Shown here: positions 1 to 8,089 of the stretch, one piece after another
Layout of the letters: each line of letters starts with the position of its first letter
Numbering within the stretch: position 1 is the first letter of the stretch
Notes under the pieces: model-generated
What the model was told of the DNA's origin: nothing
What the model saw: the letters and a program-made list of their open reading frames with translations, nothing else
The model's database searches: none
NCBI GenBank assembly: GCA_902786725.1
Contig: CADADP010000016.1
Span: forward strand, 1 to 50,567
DNA from: an uncultured Bacteroidales bacterium
GTDB lineage: Bacteria; Bacteroidota; Bacteroidia; Bacteroidales; Muribaculaceae
DNA: 50,567 nt
Direction of reading: 5' to 3'
Position numbers and translations under genes: made by a program

Positions 1-1
1 T

Positions 2-217
2 TACGTGCTGACCGGCTGGGCCGACAACTACACCGGAAGTGAGAAGATCAACGCTAAGTTGCGTAAGGATCGTGTGAATGGTGTGAAGAACGCTCTGACT
101 GGCCTTGGCGTAGCTGCTGACCGTCTGGACGCTCAGATCAACGATGGTAACTTGACGAGCTTTGGCCCGAAGAGCGCCGCTCTGGACCGTGCCGTTACTA
201 TCAACCAGGCTAAGTAA
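2..217 (+). CDS. OmpA-family protein, C-terminal end (partial)
   Basis: The reading frame is already open at the window edge and ends at a TAA at 215-217, so only the last 71 or so residues are visible. The segment with LTGWADNYTGSEKINAKLRK followed by a run of helix resembles the OmpA C-terminal peptidoglycan-binding domain, which has a G-x-A-D-x-x-G core, then N-x-x-L-x-x-x-R and a VxxxLxxxGV helix. In Bacteroidetes such domains sit behind an outer-membrane beta-barrel and anchor the outer membrane to peptidoglycan. The N-terminal part is outside the window, so whether this is a barrel protein or a lipoprotein cannot be told. A G/C-rich hairpin follows about 40 bases after the stop. Confidence 0.75.
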   Translation, partial: YVLTGWADNYTGSEKINAKLRKDRVNGVKNALTGLGVAADRLDAQINDGNLTSFGPKSAALDRAVTINQAK

Positions 218-257
218 GAAATCGTGAATTAACGAATTAACGGTTAAACGATAAATG

Positions 258-287
258 GTGCGCTTCCCGCTGTGGTGGGGGGCGCAC
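258..287 (+). terminator. Hairpin after OmpA-like gene
   Basis: GTGCGC (258-263) pairs with GCGCAC (282-287). TTCCC next to it can pair with GGGGG using two G-U pairs, giving an 11-bp stem with an 8-nt loop. There is only a weak T-run after it. It sits 40 bases after the stop and probably ends the OmpA-like transcript. Confidence 0.45.
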
Positions 288-431
288 TTGATATATGGGG
301 AGTGGCAATGCGGGTTCGGAGAGGGTGAACCACGATTGAACGCGAATTAGGGGTAATGAGCCGGTAATCAGGTAACAAACGATAAAGTGGCGTGTGTGAT
401 TATAAACGCAAATTGCCACTAATTACACGCA

Positions 432-512
432 AATAGGTCTAATAGGTCTTATGGGGCTTATAAGTCCAATAGGTCTAATAGTTCCAATAGGTCGGGTAGG
501 GCTTATGGGAAG
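432..512. repeat. Nine degenerate 9-bp tandem units
   Basis: Cut every nine bases from 432, the sequence reads as units close to AATAGGTCT: two perfect copies, then variants such as TATAAGTCC, AATAGTTCC and AATAGGTCG. It lies in a 380-bp stretch (218-597) without a gene. The rest of that stretch shows only the hairpin at 258-287. Confidence 0.7.
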
Positions 513-597
513 GGTGTAGCAGCTATATGGTGAAGTGGTGTGGATGATGTGGTTACTATCCCGGCGCTTAATAACTTGTGCGACCAGAAATTACTGA

Positions 598-1314
598 TTA
601 TTTGCCTGTAAGCCGCTTAAACTCTTTGCGAGCCTCGTCGAGCGCCGTAATGAACTCCGGGTCGCTCTGCAAGGCAACGAACGTGGCCATCGCCACCAGA
701 CGCGAGGCTTCAACGTCGCTCTGATAATGATAGCCTACTATCACGCGGCCCTGAGCGAAGGTCATGGCACGCTTAAACAACTGGGTGGTTGCGGCAGGGT
801 TAATCTCGGCAAGCACCAGCGCCGTTATCCACCCGCGAGATGAGTGACCCGACGGGTATGAGAAGTCGGTACGCTCTTCCTCCTCGCTCTCGGGTACGAG
901 CGACGGCTCGTTGAACTGCACATAGGGGCGTATGCGCCGGTGGTAGTTCTTGGCGCGGCGGTTCACTGCGTGAGCATCGCTAATAGCACGGCCGCACAGA
1001 GCGTAAATCGCAGGAGTGCCTTCGGCTGTAACCTTCAAGCCAAATGCCTCGTTGAAGCTCTCATGGATGTTGAACCACGATCCGTGTTTGGCATCGAAGT
1101 ACGCTAACTTACCTGCCTCGGTCTCGCGCTCGGTCTTTCCCCACTGGTATTGCGTCCAGTCGTTGAAAAACAATCGGTCGTCGACCGATGGTGGATTCGG
1201 CAGAAATACCACCGCGTCGGGCAACTCCTCATCACTCAGAAAACGTGGCGGTTGTGCCACCGATGTAAGCGAAAGCGCCACCAGCGCCATCACTAATGCA
1301 AGTCTCACTCTCAT
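598..1314 (-). CDS. Secreted class A non-specific acid phosphatase (PAP2 superfamily)
   Basis: This 238-residue protein begins with a signal peptide (about residues 1-20, cleavage likely SVA|Q), so it acts in the periplasm. The PAP2/PhoN phosphatase signature is complete. Motif 1 is K122-x6-R129-P130, motif 2 is P154-S-G-H157, and motif 3 is R190-x5-H196-x3-D200, where H196 would be the phosphohistidine nucleophile and H157 the acid. Length and motif order fit class A bacterial acid phosphatases, which release phosphate from a broad range of phosphomonoesters. A strong promoter lies just upstream on the same strand. The gene is monocistronic, divergent from the MATE gene. The true substrate cannot be read from the sequence. 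Confidence 0.9.
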   Translation of the reverse strand: MRVRLALVMALVALSLTSVAQPPRFLSDEELPDAVVFLPNPPSVDDRLFFNDWTQYQWGKTERETEAGKLAYFDAKHGSWFNIHESFNEAFGLKVTAEGTPAIYALCGRAISDAHAVNRRAKNYHRRIRPYVQFNEPSLVPESEEEERTDFSYPSGHSSRGWITALVLAEINPAATTQLFKRAMTFAQGRVIVGYHYQSDVEASRLVAMATFVALQSDPEFITALDEARKEFKRLTGK

Positions 1315-1347
1315 TTGCTCAAAATTAATACGTTTTTTTTGATTTCA

Positions 1348-1378
1348 CAAAATTAACTTTTCCTTCTGAATAATCAAA
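1348..1378 (-). promoter_or_regulatory. Bacteroidetes-type promoter of the acid phosphatase
   Basis: On the minus strand TTTG (plus 1378-1375) is followed by 19 nt and then TAATTTTG (plus 1355-1348), matching TTTG/TAnnTTTG. Transcription would start near 1341, leaving a leader of about 27 nt before the ATG at 1314. Confidence 0.65.
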
Positions 1379-1470
1379 ATAATTAGATAGTTATGAGGTT
1401 ATGAGAGTTCTGTTAAATGAGAAACTACTTAAATTGTTTTCAACAACAAATATGCTGTAAGATGGTATAG

Positions 1471-1522
1471 AATAGAGGGTGGGCCTAATAGGGGAAAAGG
1501 GGCTTATGGAACGGGGAGTGCT
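1471..1522. repeat. Short degenerate array related to the 9-bp repeat at 432
   Basis: Units such as AATAGGGGA, AAAGGGGCT and TATGGAACG run with 9-bp spacing from 1487, preceded by a looser AATAGAGGG. They resemble the units at 432-512. They lie in the 391-bp gap between the acid phosphatase and the MATE gene (1315-1706), which otherwise holds only the phosphatase promoter. No promoter for the MATE gene was recognised. Confidence 0.5.
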
Positions 1523-1706
1523 AAAGAATGTTATATAGTTGTGTGGATGAGGAAATTTTGTGAACTTTGCAGAGGAATTGAGGCGTTGTATCGGCTCAAT
1601 GGTGTGAAGAAATTGTGGAGATACACAATTATAATTCATAAACAGAGAAAATGGAGTGATTAAAGCGCGCGCTTGCAGATGATGGCGTGGTGTTTAACAA
1701 GAAAAC

Positions 1707-3134
1707 GTGGCAAGAAAATTAAGCAGAAAAGATAGTCTGTTGGCCAAAATTAAGACCGGCGAACCAATGACGTTGCGGGAACAGATGGTTCTCACGGCGC
1801 AGCTGAGTGTGCCGGCAATGATGGCTCAGCTATCGAGCATAGTGATGCAATACATAGACGCGTCGATGGTGGGCAGTCTTGGCGCCGACGACTCGGCGTC
1901 GATAGGCTTAGTATCGACCACTCTGTGGCTGTTTGGAGGCTTGTGTTCGGCGTTGGCGGCCGGATTCTCGGTTCAGGTAGCTCACCTGATAGGCGCGAAC
2001 CGAAGTAGTGACGCACGTAGCGTGCTGCGTCAGTCGATAGTGGTGTGCTTGATAGTGAGCACGTTGCTTGCAATGGTGGGTGGGTTGATAAGTTTTCGGT
2101 TGCCTTACTGGCTTGGAGGAAGTGCCACGATAGCGCCACATGCGTCGCAGTATTTCCTGATACTGATGCTCTGCTTGCCTTTTTTGGAACTCGACATACT
2201 GGCTGCCGGTATGCTTAGAAGCAGTGGCAATATGAAGGTGCCGAGTGTGCTGAGCATACTGATGTGCGGGCTGGATGTGGTGTTTAATTTTCTGTTTATC
2301 TTTGAGACCCGAAGCTACAACGTGCTGGGAATGGACGTGACAGTTCCCGGCATGGGCCTGGGCGTGGTGGGTGCCGCAGTGGGCAGTGCACTGGCCGAGG
2401 TGGTGACGTGCCTGCTGATGATGTATTTCTTGTGTTTCAGGTCGAGTGAATTGCGGATAGTGCGCAGAGGTGGCAGTTATCGGCCGAAGGTGGATGTGCT
2501 TCGCCGAGCGTTCAACATAGGAGCACCGATTGGCTTGCAGCATGGAATTATGAGCACCGCGCAGGTGATAATAACGGCGATAGTGGCCCCGCTGGGCAGT
2601 GTGGCGATAGCGGCGAACGCGTTTGCCATCACGGCCGAGAGCCTGTGTTATATGCCCGGGTATGGAGTGGCCGATGCAGCCACGACGCTGGTGGGGCAGA
2701 GTGTGGGAGCCCGTCGTCGCGAGTTGGCTCAGCGGTTTTCTTATATCACCGTGGGCTTGGGAATGGCGATAATGACCGTGATGGGAGTGCTGATGTATGT
2801 GTTCGCTCCGGCAATGATGGGCCTGATGTCGCCGGTGGCTGAAGTGGTGAATCTGGGCACAGAGGTGCTACGCATTGAGGCGTTTGCCGAACCGCTATTC
2901 GCGGCCGCGATAGTTTGCTACGGAGTGATGGTGGGAGCCGGTGACACGCTGAAGCCGTGTGTGATGAACCTGACGAGCATGTGGGCTGTGCGTCTGACGA
3001 TGGCTGCGTTGCTGGCTCCGCGGTATGGCTTGCGTGGAGTGTGGATAGCGATGTGTGTGGAGCTATGTTTCCGTGGCACGATATTCCTGGTGCGCCTGTT
3101 GCGTGGCAGTTGGCTACGTAAGATGGCAGATTAG
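1707..3134 (+). CDS. MATE-family multidrug/metabolite efflux transporter
   Basis: The 475-residue protein has about 12 hydrophobic segments and the typical two-fold MATE layout. An N-terminal stretch contains MTLREQMVLTAQLSVPAMMA, then Q-YIDASMVG and glycine/alanine-rich membrane helices. MATE proteins are inner-membrane antiporters that export cationic drugs or metabolites using a Na+ or H+ gradient. The start is GTG at 1707: the ATG codons at 1651, 1679 and 1682 are out of frame. It is followed after 32 bases by the DUF3737 gene and then the MalY-type aminotransferase, so the three probably form one transcript. The substrate is unknown. Confidence 0.9.
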   Translation: MARKLSRKDSLLAKIKTGEPMTLREQMVLTAQLSVPAMMAQLSSIVMQYIDASMVGSLGADDSASIGLVSTTLWLFGGLCSALAAGFSVQVAHLIGANRSSDARSVLRQSIVVCLIVSTLLAMVGGLISFRLPYWLGGSATIAPHASQYFLILMLCLPFLELDILAAGMLRSSGNMKVPSVLSILMCGLDVVFNFLFIFETRSYNVLGMDVTVPGMGLGVVGAAVGSALAEVVTCLLMMYFLCFRSSELRIVRRGGSYRPKVDVLRRAFNIGAPIGLQHGIMSTAQVIITAIVAPLGSVAIAANAFAITAESLCYMPGYGVADAATTLVGQSVGARRRELAQRFSYITVGLGMAIMTVMGVLMYVFAPAMMGLMSPVAEVVNLGTEVLRIEAFAEPLFAAAIVCYGVMVGAGDTLKPCVMNLTSMWAVRLTMAALLAPRYGLRGVWIAMCVELCFRGTIFLVRLLRGSWLRKMAD

Positions 3135-3166
3135 ATAATAGTGAAAAATAAAAAACTATAAATATA

Positions 3167-4018
3167 ATGAAAATAATAAAAGACAAAGAATTTGGTGGCG
3201 AGCGTCCGTTATTCGGTTCACAAGATTTGCGGATTGAGAATGTGGTGATACATGCCGGAGAGTCGGCAATCAAGGAATGCCGAAACATAGAGGCGGTGAA
3301 TTGTAGGTTTGAGGGACGTTATCCGTTGTGGCACGTGCACGGGTCGCTTGTGGAGCGTTGTTACTTCGCGGCGGAGTCTCGGTCGGCGATATGGTATAGC
3401 GACGATATGGTAATGCGCGACACGGTGATAGACGCGCCCAAGTTTTTCCGCGAGATGAAGAATTTGCGACTGGAGCGCGTGACTCTGACCGATGCCGACG
3501 AAACGTTCTGGAACGTGGACGGGCTGGAGCTGCACGACGTGAGGTTGCACGATGGCACTTACCCGTTTATGGGGAGCCGCAACATTAAGGTGTATGGGCT
3601 GGAGAGCGACAGCAAGTATGTGTTCCAATATGTGAAGAATGTGGAGATACACAACGCGCGCATTGTGACTAAAGACGCGTTCTGGGAGACGGAGAACGTG
3701 ACGATATATGATAGCGAGATAGAGAGTGAATATCTGGGCTGGCACTCAAAGAACCTGCGACTGGTTAACTGCCGCATAGGTGGCACACAGCCACTGTGTT
3801 ACGCAGAGAATCTGGTGCTGGAGAATTGCACCATGGCTCCGAATGCCGACCTGGCATTTGAATTCTCGGATGTGGAAGCCGATATCCGCGGGAGCGTGGT
3901 GAGCGTGAAGAATCCGAGTAGCGGGCGGATAGTGGCCGATGACTACGGCGAGATAATCATAGATGAATTTATTAAGGAACCGGCTAATTGCAAAATACTG
4001 AGACGCGATGAGATATGA
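3167..4018 (+). CDS. DUF3737 family right-handed beta-helix protein
   Basis: This 283-residue cytosolic protein has no signal peptide. It consists of short repeats of about 20 residues in which aromatic and asparagine residues recur (for example SRNIKVYGLE, VKNVEIHNARI, TENVTIYDSEI, SKNLRLVNCRI). That is the pattern of a parallel beta-helix. The start MKIIKDKEFGGERPLFG is characteristic of DUF3737. The function of the family is unknown. Its stop overlaps the start of the next gene by 11 bases, indicating translational coupling with the MalY-type enzyme. The MATE - DUF3737 - MalY order suggests a shared task around an amino-sulfur metabolite, which is inference from context only. Confidence 0.85.
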   Translation: MKIIKDKEFGGERPLFGSQDLRIENVVIHAGESAIKECRNIEAVNCRFEGRYPLWHVHGSLVERCYFAAESRSAIWYSDDMVMRDTVIDAPKFFREMKNLRLERVTLTDADETFWNVDGLELHDVRLHDGTYPFMGSRNIKVYGLESDSKYVFQYVKNVEIHNARIVTKDAFWETENVTIYDSEIESEYLGWHSKNLRLVNCRIGGTQPLCYAENLVLENCTMAPNADLAFEFSDVEADIRGSVVSVKNPSSGRIVADDYGEIIIDEFIKEPANCKILRRDEI

Positions 4019-5183
4019 CTTTGACACGCCCGTGGAGCGACGTGGCACAGGCTGCTATAAATGGGACTGCGATGAGATGGCGGCCGACGTGATACCGATG
4101 TGGGTGGCCGACATGGATTTCCGTGTGGCCGAGCCGATAGTGGATGCACTGCGTCGCCGTGTGGAACATGGAGTGTTCGGCTACGAGAGAGTGCCGGACG
4201 CGTACTATGAGGCTATTATAGAGTGGTTTCGCCGCCGCCACGGGTGGAGGATAGAGCGTGAATGGATACAATACACCACAGGAGTGGTGCCGGCAATGTC
4301 GGCGGTGATAAAGGCGCTGACCAAGCCGGGCGACAAAGTGCTGGTTCAGACTCCGGTGTATAACTGCTTCTTCTCATCGATAAAGAATAACAAGTGCCAA
4401 GTGTTGCGTGCGCCGCTATGTTACACCGGCGCGACTTATAAGGTGGATTTCGCTGAGTTTGAACGAATTATAGCTGAAGAAAAACCACGTTTGTTTCTGA
4501 TGTGCAATCCACACAACCCTGCAGGGCGCGTGTGGACTCGTGAGGAACTGATGCGAATGGGGGAGATATGCCTGCGCCACGGAGTGATGGTGGTGGCCGA
4601 TGAAATCCACTGTGAGCTGGTGATGCCCGGGCACAAGTTTACGCCATTCGGCTCGTTGTCGGCTGAGATGCAGAGCAACTGCGTGGCGATGAATTCGAGT
4701 AGCAAGTCGTTTAATACCGCCGGTCTGCAGTGTGCCAATATAATTTGCTGCGACGGTGAGGTTAGGGCCAAGATAGACCGCGCTCTCAACGATAATGAGG
4801 TGTGTGACGTGAATCCGCTGGGTGTGGAGGCACTGATGGCGGCATATAATGAGGGCGCAGAGTGGATTGATGAGCTAAATGCCTATCTGTGGGAGAATTA
4901 TAAGGCACTAAAAGACTATTTTGCCCGATATATGCCAGGGCTGCGTGTGAGTGAACTGGAGGGTACGTATCTGGTATGGGTAAACATTAGTGCTACCGGG
5001 CTGAATGCCGATGAATTGACGCACAGATTGCTGAGCGAGGGGCGCGTGCTGGTGAACAGTGGGCTGATGTATTCCGACGGCGCGAGTGAGGGACAGAATT
5101 TTATTCGGCTTAACATAGCTTGTCCTCGAAGTCAGATGATGGAAGGCCTGGCAAGGATAAGGAGCGTGGTGGATAGAATATGA
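4008..5183 (+). CDS. MalY/PatB-type PLP-dependent cystathionine beta-lyase/aminotransferase
   Basis: The 391-residue protein is a fold-type I PLP enzyme. It has the N-terminal signature KWDCDEMAADVIPMWVADMD of the MalY/PatB group, the substrate-binding NPHNPAGRVW motif, the cofactor aspartate in VVADEIHCE and the Schiff-base lysine in NSSSKSFN. MalY/PatB enzymes cleave C-S bonds of cystathionine or cysteine conjugates, releasing a thiol, pyruvate and ammonia. Length is normal for the family. The gene overlaps DUF3737 by 11 bases and is followed at once by a long perfect hairpin at 5187-5230. Confidence 0.9.
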   Translation: MRYDFDTPVERRGTGCYKWDCDEMAADVIPMWVADMDFRVAEPIVDALRRRVEHGVFGYERVPDAYYEAIIEWFRRRHGWRIEREWIQYTTGVVPAMSAVIKALTKPGDKVLVQTPVYNCFFSSIKNNKCQVLRAPLCYTGATYKVDFAEFERIIAEEKPRLFLMCNPHNPAGRVWTREELMRMGEICLRHGVMVVADEIHCELVMPGHKFTPFGSLSAEMQSNCVAMNSSSKSFNTAGLQCANIICCDGEVRAKIDRALNDNEVCDVNPLGVEALMAAYNEGAEWIDELNAYLWENYKALKDYFARYMPGLRVSELEGTYLVWVNISATGLNADELTHRLLSEGRVLVNSGLMYSDGASEGQNFIRLNIACPRSQMMEGLARIRSVVDRI

Positions 5184-5186
5184 ACT

Positions 5187-5230
5187 AATCCCCACCATAG
5201 TTGCGCGAAAGCGCAAAGATGGTGGGGATT
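5187..5230. terminator. Long perfect hairpin between convergent genes
   Basis: AATCCCCACCAT (5187-5198) pairs with ATGGTGGGGATT (5219-5230). Inside it TTGCGC pairs with GCGCAA around a GAAA tetraloop, separated by an AG/AG mismatch on both sides. It starts four bases after the MalY stop. A T-run is missing on both strands, so it may act as a bidirectional terminator or as a 3' stabilising structure. Confidence 0.6.
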
Positions 5231-5280
5231 ACTGATGACGCAGTGTGACGTCTTGCGACGCGTGGGTTCAAGGTGCCGAG

Positions 5281-6768
5281 TTACTTCTGCTTTGTAGCTT
5301 TCTTGGTAGCAGTTTTCTTGGCAGTAGCCTTTTCAGCCGGCGCTTTTTTCTCGGCGGTTTTCTTGGTAGAGGTCTTCTTTACCGCGGTTTTCTTGGCCGG
5401 CGCTTTCTTCTCCGGTTTTGTCCCGGTCTCTTCTGTTAGGGGCTCAGCCTTGAAGTCGCCAGCGACATCCTTAACGATATTGTTGCGCAGCATCTGCACT
5501 TCGCGGTGTAGTTGCTCAATCTCATTCTCTTGGTTGCGGATAGTGAGAATGAGCGAGTTCAGTTCTTCGCTTTCCACACCAGCGGGGAATTGTTCCTTGA
5601 CGCGTGTGCGGAAGTCGGAGAGTACGTTCATGTAGTTGGTAAACGCGGTATATGGCGAGTCGTATGGACTGTAGTGCGAGTGCACCGAGCCGTCGTCGCT
5701 ATGCTTAGTGCTCATGTAGAAGAAGTGGTCGCTTGCCTGTAGGTAGTACCAGTCCTGCTTGATGCGTCGGTCGTTGCAGAGGCGCACACGCTCGGATATG
5801 GAATAGAGTTTCTTTACGGCTTCCTGCTGGAGCGTGTTACCGAGCCATGCGCTAGTGTCGCGAGCCTCATCGGCCCATGAGATGGGATGCATAACCGAGA
5901 GTTCGCCCACCGGTTTAAGACGCGAGATAACCTCGCTCGGAGTCATGAACTGGATGTCGTTTTGCGCGGCGAAGCGCGGCAGGGCCTTGATGAACTCGAA
6001 GATGCCGCTCTCTCTTGGCTGCAGCTCGCCCAAGGTCTCATAATTCATGAAGAGATTGACGAGTTGCTCCTCTTGCGGGAGCTGAGCAATCCAGCTGATG
6101 TACTTGTCGGCTGTGAGAGGATACTCGGCCCAGTCGTAGTTGTTGAATCGGAACGAGATGTCGTCGCTCATCTTGGAGTTCTTAAGCAGAAGTTTCAGCT
6201 TGGGCGCCGAAGCTGCGGTATAGACGTAGTTGGGCGACTTCCATCCCAGTATGTGCTTGGCCCCGTCGGTGATAGCGCCTTTGAACCCCATTGACTGCAC
6301 CATGGCGGCGATATCGTCGTCGTAGATAAGCTCTGTGTTGCGGAACACCTTGGGGCGCTGTCCGAAGAGGTCGTAGATTTTCTTGTCGTGTTCCTTGACC
6401 TGTGCGATGAACTCATCGGGGTCTTCGAGCGAAGCCAGCGAGTGCGCGTAGGTTTCGCTGAGGAATTCCACGCATCCGGTTGCGGCGAGTTCCTTCATGG
6501 AGTCGATGAACTCTGGTACATATTGCTCAAGTTGCTCGAGAGCGGTACCGCTGATGGAAAAGGCCACCTTGAACTTGTTGCCGTATTGCTTTATGAGGTC
6601 GAGAAGAACCTCGTTGGCCGGCAAGTAGGAGCGTTGGGCGATGCGTGTGATGATGTCGTCGTTGGCGAAATCGTCGTAGTAATAGTGGTCGTTACCGATG
6701 TCGAAGAAGCGGTAAGTCTTCAGCCGGAATGGCTGATGTATCTGAAAATAGAAACAAATTGCTTTCAT
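5281..6768 (-). CDS. GH57 alpha-amylase-like protein with lysine/alanine-rich tail
   Basis: This 495-residue cytosolic protein starts with MKAICFYFQIHQPFRLKTYR, containing the HQP motif of glycoside hydrolase family 57. Other family blocks follow: SETYAHS near 105, the probable nucleophile E146 in FRNTELIYDDD, and NYETLGE near 242-248. In active GH57 amylases the acid/base aspartate lies where this protein has N242. Members without one or both catalytic residues are known among Bacteroidetes, so it may be non-hydrolytic. From about residue 449 onward the tail is almost only K, A, T, E and P. It is the last gene of the debranching enzyme - GT4 - GH57 operon, 22 bases after the GT4 gene, and presumably serves intracellular glycogen turnover. 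Confidence 0.88.
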   Translation of the reverse strand: MKAICFYFQIHQPFRLKTYRFFDIGNDHYYYDDFANDDIITRIAQRSYLPANEVLLDLIKQYGNKFKVAFSISGTALEQLEQYVPEFIDSMKELAATGCVEFLSETYAHSLASLEDPDEFIAQVKEHDKKIYDLFGQRPKVFRNTELIYDDDIAAMVQSMGFKGAITDGAKHILGWKSPNYVYTAASAPKLKLLLKNSKMSDDISFRFNNYDWAEYPLTADKYISWIAQLPQEEQLVNLFMNYETLGELQPRESGIFEFIKALPRFAAQNDIQFMTPSEVISRLKPVGELSVMHPISWADEARDTSAWLGNTLQQEAVKKLYSISERVRLCNDRRIKQDWYYLQASDHFFYMSTKHSDDGSVHSHYSPYDSPYTAFTNYMNVLSDFRTRVKEQFPAGVESEELNSLILTIRNQENEIEQLHREVQMLRNNIVKDVAGDFKAEPLTEETGTKPEKKAPAKKTAVKKTSTKKTAEKKAPAEKATAKKTATKKATKQK

Positions 6769-6790
6769 AATTATTGATAGTTAAGAAGGT

Positions 6791-8059
6791 TTATGGATTA
6801 ACGAGAGAATTATAGATGTTGATTACTTTGGCGCCGGCCTTTTTCCATCGAATCTGGTCCACTTCGTTTAGTCCGTTTTCGTGGAGTTGCTTGTACATGC
6901 CGGGGTACTTGATGATGGAGTATATGGCGTCGGCCATGGCGTTGATGTCCCAGTAATCAACCTTGATTACGTTTTCAAGGATTTCGGCGCAGCCCGACTG
7001 CTTTGAGATAATGGACGGCACACCCATCTGCATTGCCTCGAGGGGCGAGATGCCGAATGGCTCGCTTACGCTGGGCATCACAAAGACGTCGCTGGCCTTG
7101 AGCATCTCATAGACCTGCTTGCCCTTAAGGAAGCCGGCGAAGTGGAAACGGTCGGCTATGCCGCGGCGTGCGGCAAGTCGAATCATTTTCTCCATCATGT
7201 CGCCTCCTCCGGCCATAACGAACTGAACGTCGCTCACCTTGCGAAGAACGAGCGCTGCGGCCTCGACAAAATATTCCGGGCCTTTCTGCATGGTGATTCG
7301 ACCGAGGAAAGTAACCACCTTGTCGTGCTTGGGCGGGACTTGCACGTTGAGAAGTTCTTCGCTGAGCGGTTCCACGGCATTGTGGACGGTGATAACTTTC
7401 TCGGCCGGTATGCCGTATTTTTCGATAACGGTCTGTCGGGTGAGGTTACTCACGGTGATAATACGGTCGGCGTTGAGCATTCCGTCGCGCTCAATGCTGA
7501 AGACTGTGGGGTTGACGTTGCCGCGGCTGCGGTCGAAGTCGGTGGCGTGTACGTGAATCACGAGCGGCTTACCCGAGACCTGCTTGGCATGTATGCCGGC
7601 GGGGTAGGTGAGCCAGTCGTGTGAGTGAATGATGTCGAAATTCAAGGTTCGTGCGATTACGCCTGCCACGATTGAATAGTTATTGATTTCCTCGAGCAGA
7701 TTGTCGGGGTATCGTCCTGAGAACTCGATGCATCCCAGGTCGTTAGTGTTCATGTAGTTAAAGTCGCTGTAGATGTGGTCGCGCAGGTCGTAATAGAGCT
7801 GCGGGTCCATGACATTTCCAATTCGACTCTGCACGTAGTCCCAGTTGACGTCTCTCCAAGCCACCGGTGTGCAGTTGGCGCCAATGATTTTGGCGAAATC
7901 TTTAGGCTCGTCACCCCAAGGCTTAGGAATCACGAATGTGATGTCCATGTTGCCATTTTCGGCCATACCCTTAGATAGTCCGAAGCTGGCGGTGCCAAGT
8001 CCACCGAGAATGTGGGGAGGGAATTCCCATCCAAACATTAAAGCTTTCATAGTTTTCAA
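6791..8059 (-). CDS. GT4/GT5-type glycogen synthase-like glycosyltransferase
   Basis: The 422-residue protein has a GT-B fold signature. The N-terminal MFGWEFPPHILGGLGTASFG is the glycine-rich loop of starch/glycogen synthase-like enzymes. IIHSHDWLTYPAG follows in the N-terminal domain, and the C-terminal SVSEPFGISPLEAMQMGVP is the E-x7-E nucleotide-sugar site. Such proteins in Bacteroidetes extend alpha-1,4-glucan from a nucleotide glucose donor. It lies between the debranching enzyme (30 bases upstream) and GH57 (22 bases downstream) in one minus-strand operon for glycogen metabolism. The exact donor cannot be read from sequence. Confidence 0.88.
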   Translation of the reverse strand: MKTMKALMFGWEFPPHILGGLGTASFGLSKGMAENGNMDITFVIPKPWGDEPKDFAKIIGANCTPVAWRDVNWDYVQSRIGNVMDPQLYYDLRDHIYSDFNYMNTNDLGCIEFSGRYPDNLLEEINNYSIVAGVIARTLNFDIIHSHDWLTYPAGIHAKQVSGKPLVIHVHATDFDRSRGNVNPTVFSIERDGMLNADRIITVSNLTRQTVIEKYGIPAEKVITVHNAVEPLSEELLNVQVPPKHDKVVTFLGRITMQKGPEYFVEAAALVLRKVSDVQFVMAGGGDMMEKMIRLAARRGIADRFHFAGFLKGKQVYEMLKASDVFVMPSVSEPFGISPLEAMQMGVPSIISKQSGCAEILENVIKVDYWDINAMADAIYSIIKYPGMYKQLHENGLNEVDQIRWKKAGAKVINIYNSLVNP

Positions 8060-8089
8060 AAATATAATTAATTGCTCAAGAAGGAGCGA

